From Paracyclopina nana (taxonomy: Eukaryota > Arthropoda > Copepoda > Cyclopoida > Cyclopettidae): a DNA stretch of 64,000 bases. Below are positions 22,048 to 34,145 of this stretch, piece by piece. A program made the position numbers and the translations under genes. The first letter of the stretch is position 1; each line of letters begins with the position of its first letter. The notes beneath the pieces are model-generated. The model was not told where the DNA came from. It worked only from the letters and a program-made list of their open reading frames with translations, and did not search any database. Location of the stretch: positions 580,501 through 644,500 of the forward strand of contig JAGUCH010000007.1 in assembly GCA_019096065.1 (NCBI GenBank), in the 5' to 3' direction.

Positions 22048-25000
22048 TCAGCTCTGCTTGTACATGCTTTGGTTGAAGTAATGTTGGTAGAAGCCAGACA
22101 GGTTTCCTCCATCTTGCTGAATGACAACTTGCTGCTGCTGCTGTTGCTGTTGTTGGTGAGGCTGGATGTTGTAGGGCAAGACCTGAGCTTGGTACATATT
22201 CGAATGATGGGGATGATGGAACACTTGCGGAATTCCTGCAACTTTTTGGTGCTGGCTCAGAGCTTGTTGCAGTGAAGTTGGCAAGTAGTTGGGATCAGTT
22301 GGACCAGCAACTGCTGCGGGCTTGAGCACAAATGTCTGATTGGCCTCATGTTGCTCCATGTGAGCTTTCAAATTAGCAGCAGTGTCGAAAACCCTTAGGC
22401 AATTTTCCATGGGACATCCGAAAGCTTTATCTTGCTGCTCATTGCTGGCTAATTCCGGATGGTGGCTTTTGATGTGAGCATCCAGCCGGTGTTTCTTGGC
22501 ATATTTCTTATCACAGTCAGTGCAAGCAAATGGCTTCACGTCATCTGCCTTGGACGGTCCCCTGCTTTTGTTCGCATTGTTGACACAGTCCCCATCAGGA
22601 TGGGACTTCAAGTGAGAGGTCAGGCCTTGCTTTGTCTTGTAGGCCATTCCGCAAGTTGAGCAGCCGAAGGGTCTGTGGTTTGCGTGCACTTTGGACACGT
22701 GCACAATGTAGTCTCTCTTGTCAATGAACGCCATCTCGCAGTCCCTGCATTTATGCTTTTTCTCGGCAAAGTGCCTCGATATGTGTCGATTCAAATATTG
22801 CTGGGAATTGAATGCGGCCCCACAGGTAACACACTTGAAATCCTGCACAAAAAAAGATGACATATTATACATACACTTTGAAATCAAAAGTTTGCGTTAA
22901 AACTTCTGGAAATACCAAACACAATGGCCACCGTTGGAAAGCTTGAAACTTTTTTAGTTTTGATATTTTTAAAAAGTAGTCATTCAAGTTTTGATTAAGA
23001 CCACAAAATTCATAGTTACTCAAAATTCACGCCCATTTTACCTGAATTTATTTGATGAAAAGTAACTTTCACGAAAAAATCACTTAATCAATTTCACTTA
23101 AAATTGGTGAAACATTTGATCTTCATAAACAAAAAATCCCAAAGATGTGTAGTTTAAACAATTTTGAAACTTTTTTTAGTAGCCAGTGGCCTTATTGTCT
23201 ATAATCATTTTACTCAAAAATATCCTCTCCAATCATCCACCTTTCTGATGAGCCAGCACAGTACTGCAAGATTTTTTTCATGTAAAAAATAGCTGGGATT
23301 GGCCTAGCTGAAAATTTGGTTAAAATAGCTAGTTTTGGCAAATTTGCCTTTTTAGGAAAAAATTAAGGGTGCCTCAGGAAAATTAAGTTTTCTCAATTTT
23401 CTACTTTTAATTTATTTTATCTACTGAAGCGAAAAAAAAGATTGCCTAAGATTCAAGCTTTCCAATGATATCCATTGTGTCTAATATTTCCGGAATTTGT
23501 AACACAAACTTTTGATCTCTAAGTGTGCAGAAATCTCCGGGACAGTCTGTATACACGTTGGAATTCATGGGCGAAAATTGTACCTTGGGCAAGTCTTTGT
23601 GGACGATGGCATGATTGTCAAGAGCCTCCTTACGCTTGAACGTTTTTGAGCAAATGTCACACATGTAGGGGCTTTCACCTGTGTGCTTCCTCTCATGAAT
23701 CTTGGCCTTGTACTTGTCACTGAACATCATATCGCAAAAGTTACACTTGATTGTCTTGATTTTCCTGTGCGTTGAATTGATGTGCCTTTTCAGGTGATCC
23801 GACTTCATGAATGAAGCCCCACATTCGGAGCACAAATGAGATCGTTTGGCGCCATGATGAGTTTGGATGTGCGAGTACAGCGAAGGCGAATCCTTGTAAG
23901 ATTTGTCACAATGCTCGCACTGAAAAGGCCTCTCTGTCCAATGACTCCTCACATGCAGCTCAAGATTGTCCAGCTGCGTAGTAAAGCACAAAATTAATAT
24001 AGAATGTCATGAAATCAGATGATTTGCAAATTACCTTGGTGAAAGTTTTGCCACATTGCGGACAAGGCTGGCCATGCTTTCCAATCATGAGATGCTCCAC
24101 GAGTTTGCTCCTATTAGCAAAGCTCATGTCACAAGTCAAAACTGGGCATTTGGAGGGCTGACTTTGGCCAGCATGTGGCGGCAAGTTGAAATGGTTCATC
24201 ATGGCCTCCTCGGAGGAAAACACCAAAGTGCAATCAGGGCAGCCCAAGGGAGTCAATTTGAGAGCTCCCTCCACATGCTGAGCACGCTTGGCCTCAAATG
24301 AGGCATTGCTTCTCATCATTTTGGAGTGCTTTTTGCCCACATGCTTAATCAGCTTGATTTCACGTTTGAAGCCTCTGTGGCATTCCATGCATTTGAAAAT
24401 CTTGCTTTTGGACTTGATGGTCTTGCTGTCCAAGCTTGGTTTTGAGGGCTGGCTGATGATGACACGTGGTGGAGGCATGGGCTCAGATTTGATCTCTGCT
24501 TTCACAAAAACGCCCGTTTTAGCATCGAATACCTCTTGCACAACATCCATTGGGGTGGGGGGCTGGTCATCTGAGGCAGCAACAATAGGTGTCGGTGGTC
24601 CATAGTCCTCAGGCATGTCAATGCTTTCCATTTGGAGTTTGGCAGAAACTCTCATGGCTTCCTGAGCGTAGGTATTCTTCAACTTCTGCCTCTGCAGCAC
24701 ATCATGTCCAGGCAACTTTGTATACATAATGTGAAAATCCAGGGCATCTTTTGACTTAAAAATCTTCCCACACACAGTGCACAGTGGGCCTAAATTGGCA
24801 CCACTCATTTCCTCGGCTACCAACTGCTTTTGCTCATCATTCAAAAGTGGCTGTGGCATTCTCTTTTTGAAGGCACTACGTTGAGCCAAAACTTGATCCT
24901 GCTTCATCAGTGCCTCACTTTCCTCAGTCTGTACCAAAATATGATATTCAGGCTGAGAGGATGAGGGCAGGCTCACTTGGTCGTCCACAGAAATGTTGTC

Positions 25001-28000
25001 CTGCTCCCTGACTTCAATGGGAAAAGTGGCAAGCTTTTGTGAGCTCGCAGCTGGTTTTTGCTCCATACCCAACCATTGTGTCAGGTTCAACTGGTTATTG
25101 GCTTGAATTGTTGTGAAGTAGGAGGGAGCTTGATTTGCACCAGCATCCCAAGATTCATTATTTCCTGAGGGTTTGGGAGAAGCTGCTTCTTTATCCGTGG
25201 GCTTGACTTTCCTCGGTCCCAACTTTTTCCCCTTTTTGGTTTCTGTCGGAAGAATCACTTGGTGCGCATATTTGACATGCGCTCTCAATGTCTGCCTGGT
25301 GCAAAACGCCTGAGTGCATCGATCACATTTGTAGTTCCGGATGTTGCTGTGAATGAGCATGTGTTTGGCCAAGCTTCGCTCCTTCTTGAACCGCCTGCAA
25401 CATCCATCCTCAGAGCAGACGAATTTCAGCCTCAAATATTCCTCGGAGTGAAAGTACTTTGTGTTGGGTCTTTTCATATGTCGCTCTAGATCTCGAATCA
25501 CTTTGAACCCACGACCACACACTTCACACCGATGTGGCAGCTTCTGATTTGCCTCTCTGTGATTGCGCACATAGTGCTCAATCATGTAGCGCTTGTTTCG
25601 GAACGAACGCTCGCAAAACTTGCAAGGGGTTTTCTCGTCACTTTCATTCAGGTTGTTATGAATGCCCAACTCGGTGGCAATTTTTTCAATCTCATCATCA
25701 GGAATGGGAGCTTCGTCTCGGAGCCTCAATCTGCACTTGCTCTTGCGTTTGCCGCAAATTTTCTGATGTCTCGCCACGTGTTCTTGCCGGCCAAATCCAC
25801 GGCCGCATTGATGGCACAAAAAAGGCTTATTTCCTCCCAGAGAAGCGTTGACGTGAATCTCCATGTGATACTTGAGTCGCTCGCTCCGAGAAAAGCCCTT
25901 GCCACATTCCTTGCAGACAAAGGTTTTCCTCATTTCGTGCACTTCTTGGATATGCCGTTTCATTTTATGCCCATCAGAGAAGAACTTGCCGCAAAAATCA
26001 CAAGGCATGCGAATGCCATGGTCAACTTTGAAGTGCTTGCGAAAAGCAGCTTTGGTGGTGAAACCTGATTTATCGCAGCCAGGACAAATCATGTCTGTTA
26101 TGCCATGAGATATCTTTTGATGGCTGAAAAATGCTTTCACTCCGATCATGCTGTCACCACACGTGTTGCACTTCCACATTTGATTCTCCATAAAGTTACT
26201 GGAGCTACTGACGGCCTTTTTCAAGTGCCTCCATAAATGGATCATCAGCGCATCGAGCGAGGGAAGACTTTTATGGCATAAAATGCAGCCAAGTTGACCA
26301 TCCATCCTTGGATGGCATTCAGACATGTGCTGGCGAGCATTGTCAACAGACTGCACAAGCGTCTGGCATTGCCTGCATGAAAATGTGGCCTTTTGGTGCC
26401 AGGATTGGCCAGTGTCCATGTCCACTGCTTTAACACTGTCGAGGATTTTCATATGCATTTCCTTTCTGCAGTTGAAAGCCTCCAAATCTTCATTGGGTCC
26501 TTTTTCCTCAGAGTAGTCCGATTCAATCGGATCTTCCTCCGTCTCTTCATCATCAAACTCATCTGTGTCTTCCGGATCTTCAGCTTTGATTTTCCTTCGT
26601 TTAGAGTGAACTTTTTCGTGACTACGTAGCTTGTCAGGCCTGGCAAAAAACTTGCCACACTCACTGCACATGTGATTTTTGCGACCCTCGTGCACCTCCA
26701 TCACATGCCTTCGCAGCTTATTCCGATTGAAAAAACTTTTACCACACAATTGGCAACACGGTTTTCCTGACTGGTCAGTATTGTGCGAGACAATATGTTC
26801 CACAAGGAGGGATTTGCTATCGAAATCTTTCCTTTCACAGGTGGGACATTCCAGCCCAGAAACCGAATTCTGGTGAGCAGCTTTTGCATGCTCAATGAAG
26901 CTCGAAATTCCACTAAGTTGATCGGAACATTGCTTGCACTTCCAAGTCACTCGATCTGTCCAGCATTCAGTCGTCATTGCTTCTTTAGGTGTGAACGCAT
27001 TGAAATGCCTCCAGGTGTGAATTTTGAATTGGACCAGGTTAATCACTGTTAAATGACAAAGGACACATTGGGGCTTTTCAAATTCGACAGCATGGTTTTG
27101 TAGCATATGATCATATGCTGAGTGAACACTTGAGCACATGTGCTCGCACAAATGGCAAGTCAAGCTGATTTCCTTGCCCCAATGGGTCTCGTCAATCTCC
27201 ATCAATATGTGCTTATTTTCGAGAATCCTCGTTGATCGCACCGACTGGTCTTGCAAGGGATCACGAAAATCTAGAATCGCTGCAGTTTTCGAGTCAACAA
27301 AGTCATCTTCGTGTCCATCTTCCTCATCGTGTTTGGCATGATTCTTGAGATGCTTCACGAGGATAGCTTTCCTTGCAAAAAGGGATGAGCAACGCAGGCA
27401 AGCATATTTTCCATTTTTACCATCTGAGGGGTGAGAAACGCTCATATGCTCAACACTGGCTTCAATTCCTTCCACAAGATCTCCACATTCACAGCACTTG
27501 AATACGATCGTGTCAAAGCCTTCGTTAAAATCCTCCATTTTCTTGCGCTTCTTTTTTGCAGGTCGACCTCGCAGTTTCTTTCTCTGAACCTCAAAGTCTT
27601 CGTCAGACATTTCAAAATCAAAACCACTTTCTTCGTTTAAGCAATCACTATTGGAGTCGTCGTTAACTTTTGAAGAATGTCGGTCACTTAGGTGGCTTTT
27701 TAATTTCGCCACATCGGGAAGCATTTGATCACAAACTGGACAAGGCAGCTCGCATTCGCTTGGATGAAAGTCGTCCAAATGATTGATGTAGCTAGAAATG
27801 CCCAACATAGGCTTGCAGTCAGGGCATCGTTTGCATGACCAATAATTTTGTGGGCTGCTTCCATTGGCCCCAACAAAAACATGCCTTCGTATATGATTTT
27901 TCAATAGTTCTCTTTTCCCAAACGATTTGGGACACTGTATGCACTGAAAAGCCTTGCAGCTTTCACTTTCTGACGAACCACCGTGCACTTTTTGCATATG

Positions 28001-30229
28001 CAAGACACTTTCTGCAAAACCACTAGTCACAGCGCCACATTTAAAGCAGTTAAGGCTGCAGTTGGAAGACCAGTCTGGTTCATCTGACATTTCGCTGACA
28101 TTGTGGAAGAATTCATGAAACGGATCATCAGCTTCTTCTTTGATGCTACTTGTATTCAACAGATCATCGAGGGCTTCATTACTTGACAAGCTGCCTTCGT
28201 CGTTGTCTGAGCTCGAGTCTGAGGACTCGTCTGAAGTAGAAGCCGCAGTTGAAGGACCCATTTTATCACTCATGATTGGTACCCACTCCACACGGCTGTC
28301 AGTCTTGTTGACATGAACCAGCTCGTGCTGAAATAGCTTGTCAGCCCTAGCAAAGGATTTGCCGCACGTTGAGCAAATATGTTCCTTAACATTATCGTGC
28401 ACTTCGCGCAAGTGCCTTCTTAGCTTGTAGGCCTCACTGAAAGCTTTTCCGCAATGCTGAAAAAAGATTCAAATTGTCAAGTCTATAGTATAAATGCAGA
28501 AAAAATGAAATATTCGAGGGATTTAGAGACTTACCGGACAGGTGGCTTTTTTATCTGAATGAATGACAACGTGAATTTTGAGACGTCTCTTTGAAGGCAA
28601 CTCTTTGTCACAAAGGGGACACACTATACCGCACTGGTTAGGATGCATCGTGTCCAGATGCTCGACGAATTCAGTGATGCCCTTGATACTCTTATCGCAT
28701 CGCTTGCAAGGCCACTCTCGCTCTTCGGTCCACGATGGCTTTCCCCTTCCCAAGGCGTTACTGATCATTTCAGCATGTCTTGGGGTGCCTGGGTATAACC
28801 GGTTGACATGCCTCCACACGTGGTTTTTGAGGCAGTCAATTTTTCTGAAAGCTTTTGGGCAGATGGGACACAGCTCTTGCTCTAATTGCTCTTCATTGGA
28901 CTCGATGTATCTGGGATGAATATGCTTCATATGAGATACAGCCATGTGAAAGCCATCGCATTGCTTATGACAAATTCGACAAGCTATGAAAGTTTTGCTG
29001 CTCCAATCAGCATCCGAGGGCATTTCAGAGTCTTCGCAGTGCAAATTACTTTTCAGCTCTATCAAGCCCATTTCTGAGATACCATTCGAAGTCACATATT
29101 GGTCAAACTCCTCATCGTCCTCCTCATCTTCAAATTCAAACTCGTCACTGTTTCCAAACAGTCTATGCTTAAGGCTAGCCCTGCTGGTGGCACTTCTGAC
29201 AAACGTGGAAATGTTGTGTTTGGCAATGCCAGGACGAACTTTGTTCACATGACTGAAAACATGGTTTTTCAAATGATCCATTCTGCCAAACCGTTTTGGG
29301 CACACAATGCACGGACAAGCACGCTCTTCTTGAAGAGTCTCGGAGTGAGCAGTTCTCACATGTTTGACACTATCGCGGAATCCGTCAATTTCCGCGGCGC
29401 ATAGGTAGCAATTGAATAACGTTTGAGTGCTCCAATCCACTCCATCAGGAAAGTCATCAGGGTCAAGCTTGAATCGTATTAGGTTGGCAATTGCAGAATC
29501 ATCGATGATTTCCTCGTCACCAAAGCTAGTTTTCTCGAGCTTGACTTTTGCTTTAGGCTCAATGGCAGCATTGCTGACAAAATGTGGAGGGACACCAGGA
29601 AAGACATGGTTCACATGGCTCCACACGTGTTTCTTCAAATGGTCCATTCGAGCAAAAAGCTTGGGGCAAACTATGCATGGTGCATTTTTGTCCCTTGTAA
29701 TTGTTTCCGAGTGTGATTGTCGAACATGGTCGACGCTAGAACGAAAGCCATCTGTTTCAGAACCGCAAATGAAGCAATTGAACACTGTTTGGGTACTCCA
29801 ATCTGAGCCCTCTGGAAACTGGTCTGGCTCACATTTGAGTCGAATTTGATAATCTAACAGGGTGTCGTCATCTTCGCTACCACTTTCAGCCACCATCTCA
29901 AGTTCAGATTTAACTCGTTTCCTCCTTTTCGATGATGGAGGACTCGAGGGCAAGTCGGGTGAAATAGGAATCAAATGTAGCTTCCAAATGTGGCTCCACA
30001 ACTGGTTGATTTTGCTGAATTTTTTAGGGCAGGCAATGCAAGCAGCAGGTTTTTCCACATCGAACTCATCACTATGGCATTCTTGCATATGGCTAATTGA
30101 GGCCTCAACTCCATCAATCTCACTGTTGTCATCGCACGCATAGCACGTAAAAAGCACTTCTGAAGGCCAATCCGAGTTGTGCTTCAAATCACTTTTCAGC
30201 CTCACCCTAGAAAGTTTTGTCGTCTCCAT
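22048..30229 (-). CDS. Very large multi-C2H2 zinc-finger protein
   Basis: Four phase-0 exons (28535-30229, 24035-28456, 23584-23973, 22048-22842) give 2,432 residues. The start is the ATG at 30227-30229; the upstream TTG in frame is ignored. Exon 1 has tandem copies of an unusual two-finger module: a finger with FNCFICGSETDGF and SVDHVRQSH spacing, then a CIVCPKLFARMDHLKKHVW finger ending at H-V-N. Exon 2 mixes such modules with classical fingers (CGKSFARADKLFQHELVH, CGKGFSRSERLKYHMEIH). Exons 3 and 4 hold classical linked fingers, and the C-terminus is poly-Gln and Gln/His-rich. Several joins restore a finger, for example CP|HCGKAFSEA. A DNA-binding transcription or chromatin regulator is likely; I do not recognise a named orthologue. 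The exon 3 frame stays open past its donor to a stop at 23446, giving a possible shorter isoform. Confidence 0.88.
22866..23567. mobile_element. Diverged MITE filling an intron of the zinc-finger gene
   Basis: Long imperfect inverted repeats lie at 22883-22949 and 23450-23515: left ATCAAAAGTTTGCGTTA.. and CGTTGGAAAGCTTGAA, right the complement. The outer right edge carries TATACAG on the minus strand. The same inverted-repeat core occurs in the MITE at 51085-51473. The intron runs 22843-23583, so the element occupies nearly all of it. No coding capacity of its own. Confidence 0.7.
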
Positions 30230-30707
30230 CTTCTTCAATGGAGAAGATGTCTGCGGGCCCGGAGCCCTTTTAAAAGGCCTTCAGCTCACGTCAACTCTGT
30301 TTTGTTTACTTCTCCTCTTCCCAACAAGGGATTGAGCCTTTAAGGGTAGGGCTCAGTCCGCCAATTCCCATTTCTCGCCCCAGATTACAAAATGAGTTGA
30401 ATGTCGAGATTTATGGGCACTTTCTAAAGGTATTCCAGCGTTTAATATTCTGAAAGCCTTCAATGGCTTAAACTGGGCAGGCTGAATTTATTTTTGACCC
30501 CCCGCGCGTTGGCGAGATTTCTGACTGAAACGAAAACATTTTTGGGGAAGCGCAACTTTTCCACGCTAATAGAAAACACGCAACCTATTAACAACGTAAA
30601 AGCCCAAAAGGCGCTATTTTGAGTCTCTTGTCGTGGCAGATACTTATATTTAGGCTCATTCGCTTCAGAATGCATATTGTCGTAGGGTTTACTAATATAA
30701 ACTTGCT
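30230..30707. other. Intergenic: zinc-finger gene promoter and HIG1 3' region
   Basis: Tandem minus-strand arrangement. About 480 bases hold the upstream region of the zinc-finger gene and the 3' end of the HIG1 gene. No motif stands out. Confidence 0.4.
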
Positions 30708-31034
30708 TCAGTTGTCTTGCAAAGCCTTCACCGTCACTGTACCAACAAGTGCAGCTAAAGTGGCACCTTGGGCCAAAACTCTGGCTCGCATCATATATTG
30801 GCTCATCCGCGTTCGTTTTGTGGCAAAGCTTAGGATTCCTGCGAAGAGGATGACTCCAGTGAGAGCAGCGCCTCCAGGGATCCAGGGGTTTTCATTGAAT
30901 TTGCGTTTGAGTCGATTTTGGGGCGATTCCATGACGCTGCCACCTGCATTTTGCCTCATCTCGCTATCAAAGGCCACCCAATCGAAAGTGGCCATGTCAA
31001 CCTTTTCGGTCTTCTTCCCATCTGATGCAGTCAT
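30708..31034 (-). CDS. HIG1-domain mitochondrial protein
   Basis: Small inner-membrane protein of 108 residues in the HIGD1/HIGD2/RCF1 family, which helps assemble and stabilise respiratory complexes III and IV. The start is the ATG at 31032-31034; an acceptor-like TTTTAG sits 10 bases upstream, so a 5' UTR intron is likely. The HIG1 domain covers residues about 45-105: NPWIPGGAALTGVILFAG as the first membrane segment, then the signature MMRARVLAQGATLAAL leading into the second. The N-terminal part has AFDSEMRQNAG. I cannot separate HIGD1 from HIGD2 type with confidence. It is divergent from GPAA1 across about 430 bases. Confidence 0.9.
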   Translation of the reverse strand: MTASDGKKTEKVDMATFDWVAFDSEMRQNAGGSVMESPQNRLKRKFNENPWIPGGAALTGVILFAGILSFATKRTRMSQYMMRARVLAQGATLAALVGTVTVKALQDN

Positions 31035-31465
31035 ATTTACGGGCCTAAAATGACAATAGCAGCGTCCAATTTCATAATGCGTGTGTGTCACAGAAAGGAC
31101 CAATATGCCAAATCAGTGGCTTACATTTTCAGGCATATTTGGTTTTTATCCGTTTTTCAAAAATTGAAGCTTTCTCATACCTTACTTTAAATTTCAAGGT
31201 TCTCCTCAAATATGACAGTGAGAAGCAGAGTTACTTAACTTATTTCAGTAAACAAAGTACAGCGCTACAGGCGCAGCAGATACGCTGACTCCCTGTCATT
31301 TGGCGGAATTTAAAAAAGATTGCTTCTTTTCAAAGCGAAAAAGCCCCATGCATTTTCGCGATATAAACAAAACAACGAAAAGAGTGATATTAATCAAAGA
31401 TCAATCGAGTTGTCGGTGAAATCTAGGCGAAGAAGATCATGTTTCCAAGTGATTGAAAAATCAGG
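31035..31465. promoter_or_regulatory. Shared upstream region of HIG1 and GPAA1 genes
   Basis: About 430 bases between divergent ATGs. It must hold both promoters and probably a leader intron of the HIG1 gene. No TATA or initiator can be assigned with confidence. Confidence 0.4.
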
Positions 31466-33406
31466 ATGGGACTATTAACCAACACCAGCTCCAATCAGGG
31501 CCTCATTGCCCGCCTCTTCACCAAGATCGTGACCCATGCCAAATTTCTGTCATGGGTTTTGTACTTGGCCGGCGTCGTCTTCATCTTTGTCATGCCCCAC
31601 TCAGAGTTCAGCCATCGAACGTATTTTTCCGAGAACGCCCTTCTGCCTGGCCTAGTCAAGGTGGAATTCGACATGGGCAAAATAGCCAAGCAATACTTGG
31701 AAGATCTCCGCGAAGAGGCTCAAAAGACTCCCAATGCTCCGCCATTTCCTTGGATAGAAGCAAGACTGAAGCAAATGGGACTCGAAGTGTACCGTCACAA
31801 TTTTACTCTCAATTTTCCTCTGGGTGTGGAAAACCAGACCTACACTGGGGACAACATTTACGCCGTTCTGAGGGCCCAAAGGGCGTCGAGTACTGAAGCT
31901 CTGGTTTTGGCCACGCCCTATCGCCCCCCTCTGAGCATTGAAACGCCCACTGATGTCTCCGTTGCCATACTCCTCACCATGGCGAAATTTTTCAAGCACC
32001 AAAAGTACTGGGCCAAAGACATCATATTCCTGATAACTCAGCATGAGCAGCTTGGCATGCAGGCCTGGCTCGAAGCTTATCATCGCACCTCTTGTGGATT
32101 TGGTTCCCAAGTGCTGCTGCATGGGGACTTGTCCGCGCGAGCTGGGTCGATACAAGCAGCTGTCAACTTGGAAATATCCCATGAAGCCTTCACTCACATA
32201 AATGTGAAAGTGGAAGGACTGAACGGGCAATTGCCCAACTTGGATTTAGTGACTTTGATCAACAAGCTGACTGCCAAAGAGGGACTACCCCAAATGTTTC
32301 AGGGTAACGAAGATGCCTCCAACCCTGACAGCTGGTTTGGCTACTGGAAGTCGTTCAAGACCTTCATCAGCATGGCAGCCAAGCAGGCTGCTGGTGGAGT
32401 GCCCAGTGGCAATCATGGACTCTTCCACCGTTTTGGCATTGAGGCAGTGACAATTGAGAGCATATTCAAGATGACCAAAAAGGCTCGTCGCAGAGACTTT
32501 GATCTCAGAACTGCCGGTCGCTTGCTCGAAGGCATTTTCAGAAGCTTGAACAATCTGCTAGAGAGGTTCCATCAGTCGTTCTTTTTCTACTTGCTACCAA
32601 GCACGGGAAGATATGTGTCAATTGGGATGTACATGCCTGGATTTGGCATACTTGCTGGCAGCATGCTGCTGCTAGCCTTGAGCATCTGGTTTGATTGCGT
32701 TGCGGCTGAAAATCCCCCAAACGATGAGCACATCAACCCCGTTTCAAAGAGCCCCGAAATAGGCGGATTGGTTCGTGGTTGGCTCATGTGCCATTTCGTG
32801 CTGGGACTGCCATTGGCTTTCTTGCCTCGTGCCGCGAGTGTGTTGGGAACTAAGTCGTTCGGTCTGTCTACTGACGATTCTGTAGCTGTGGGCATTGGTG
32901 CATTCAGCATCGCTGGTGCCTTTGTGGTATTCAACTCAAGAAAAGGCTCTGCTTTTGGATCATGCTGGAAGCTGGTGAAGTGTGTGGCTCTACTAGAGTT
33001 TTCAATGCTGGCCTTTGGGATGTCATTGTGTAACTTCAGCCTTGCCTACGTTGTGACTCTTGTCTTTGCCCCAGTAGCGATGATGGCGACACCCTCAAAG
33101 AAGCTCATTTCCTACTTGATCAAGAGCGTCATCGTGATCTTGGCGCATCCCCTGTGCATTGCGTATTTATTTTGCCTTTTCGATACCTACCGTGCATTCC
33201 CCGAAAAGTCCATTCTTGGCCTGTTGTCATCCTCATTCTCTGCAGCCAAACAGGCCGTCATGTTTAGCATCACTGACGGTTACATCTACGGCAACTACAC
33301 ATTTTCTGTTGCTGCTGTTTGTCTCATGCCCTGTTGGCACCTTGTATGGTATATTGTCAATGCAAACGTCTCTACTAGCAGTTCTAAAAAGGCCAAAATC
33401 GAATAA
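31466..33406 (+). CDS. GPAA1: GPI transamidase subunit GPAA1 (Gaa1)
   Basis: ER membrane subunit of the GPI transamidase, which attaches GPI anchors to proteins. Single exon of 646 residues starting at the ATG at 31466. There is an N-terminal membrane segment (FLSWVLYLAGVVFIFVMP), then a lumenal Gaa1 domain related to M28 peptidases, with YFSENALLPGLVKVEF, HGLFHRFGIEAVTIE and RSLNNLLERFHQSFFFYLLP as family landmarks. About six to seven membrane segments fill the C-terminal third. The length is close to that of the vertebrate protein. It has no intron in the coding region, unlike most neighbours. A poly(A) signal AATAAA follows at 33501-33506. Confidence 0.95.
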   Translation: MGLLTNTSSNQGLIARLFTKIVTHAKFLSWVLYLAGVVFIFVMPHSEFSHRTYFSENALLPGLVKVEFDMGKIAKQYLEDLREEAQKTPNAPPFPWIEARLKQMGLEVYRHNFTLNFPLGVENQTYTGDNIYAVLRAQRASSTEALVLATPYRPPLSIETPTDVSVAILLTMAKFFKHQKYWAKDIIFLITQHEQLGMQAWLEAYHRTSCGFGSQVLLHGDLSARAGSIQAAVNLEISHEAFTHINVKVEGLNGQLPNLDLVTLINKLTAKEGLPQMFQGNEDASNPDSWFGYWKSFKTFISMAAKQAAGGVPSGNHGLFHRFGIEAVTIESIFKMTKKARRRDFDLRTAGRLLEGIFRSLNNLLERFHQSFFFYLLPSTGRYVSIGMYMPGFGILAGSMLLLALSIWFDCVAAENPPNDEHINPVSKSPEIGGLVRGWLMCHFVLGLPLAFLPRAASVLGTKSFGLSTDDSVAVGIGAFSIAGAFVVFNSRKGSAFGSCWKLVKCVALLEFSMLAFGMSLCNFSLAYVVTLVFAPVAMMATPSKKLISYLIKSVIVILAHPLCIAYLFCLFDTYRAFPEKSILGLLSSSFSAAKQAVMFSITDGYIYGNYTFSVAAVCLMPCWHLVWYIVNANVSTSSSKKAKIE

Positions 33407-33800
33407 AATCCCTCTCGGCTATTATTCGCCTAAATTGACTCTTTTCTGAGCCTCTAGTGAAGTGCGTCTGGTAACTACGGTTCAGTCGGTGCTTTACGTA
33501 AATAAACACTGGAGCCAACTTCTTTTGTCCTTTTGTAACGTCTTCGAGGCCGAGGTCAGTAAGTTTGGCCTTTAAAAGGGCTAGGGGGTACTTGTAATGG
33601 CGAACTGGCTATCTATCACTGGTCGTTCAACTTTGTTTACAAGCCTTAGGTAACTGTTGCAATTTAACGAGATTTTTATGCATTGGCGCCCTTCATAATT
33701 TTACAATTACCTCAGAAAATATTCGTCGTCAATTCCGGAAACGCGCCGAGGGCCTAAGAGGTATTTTGGCAGGACCAAGGCTCAGATTCTGGACTTGTTC
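33407..33800. other. GPAA1 3' UTR and upstream region of the small-ORF/PTRHD1 unit
   Basis: Contains the GPAA1 polyadenylation signal near 33501 and presumably the promoter of the next transcription unit. GTCGTCAATTCCGG at about 33725 recurs at 33839 with one base changed. Nothing else supportable is visible. Confidence 0.4.
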
Positions 33801-34144
33801 ATGAAGACAAACGCGCGCATTTGCGCTACAGCGTGCTTGTCGTCAATTCCGGGAATTGCTTACTTCTACTACAGGCAAGCAACTTTTCCAGGGTCGGAAT
33901 TTTCCCCCAGGTGGCGCGCGCGTGCATTTCTGCCTGCCCGTGCAGCCTTCGGCCGTGCAGCCAGGGCTGTGAGGCGCCGCCTGGCGGACGTTTCCGTCCC
34001 TACATAGGACTTTTGCCGGAAACTGGGGACCTGTTTCACTAGTTTTATCATTATCATAGGGTGCAGTATAGCGTGGTACCCGAGAAAAAGGCCCTGATTC
34101 ATGAGAAGGAGCAAGAGCTTCTAGCCGAGGGCAAATATCAGTAA
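33801..34144 (+). CDS. Candidate small single-pass membrane protein, upstream cistron of PTRHD1
   Basis: Two short exons join in phase. The first (33801-33874) starts ATG AAG ACA and encodes MKTNARICATACLSSIPGIA plus YFYYR. The second (34060-34144) follows acceptor TTATCATTATCATAG and encodes VQYSVVPEKK, ALIHEKEQELLAEGKYQ and a stop. The product would be 52 residues with one hydrophobic segment and a charged helical tail, the usual look of small mitochondrial or ER membrane subunits. The first donor would be GC-type (ACAG|GCAAGC); a GT donor at 33911 (CCCAG|GTGGCG) keeps the same phase and inserts 12 residues. The TAA ends one base before the PTRHD1 ATG. I do not recognise the family. The second exon looks the more convincing of the two. 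Confidence 0.45.
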
Positions 34145-34145
34145 C

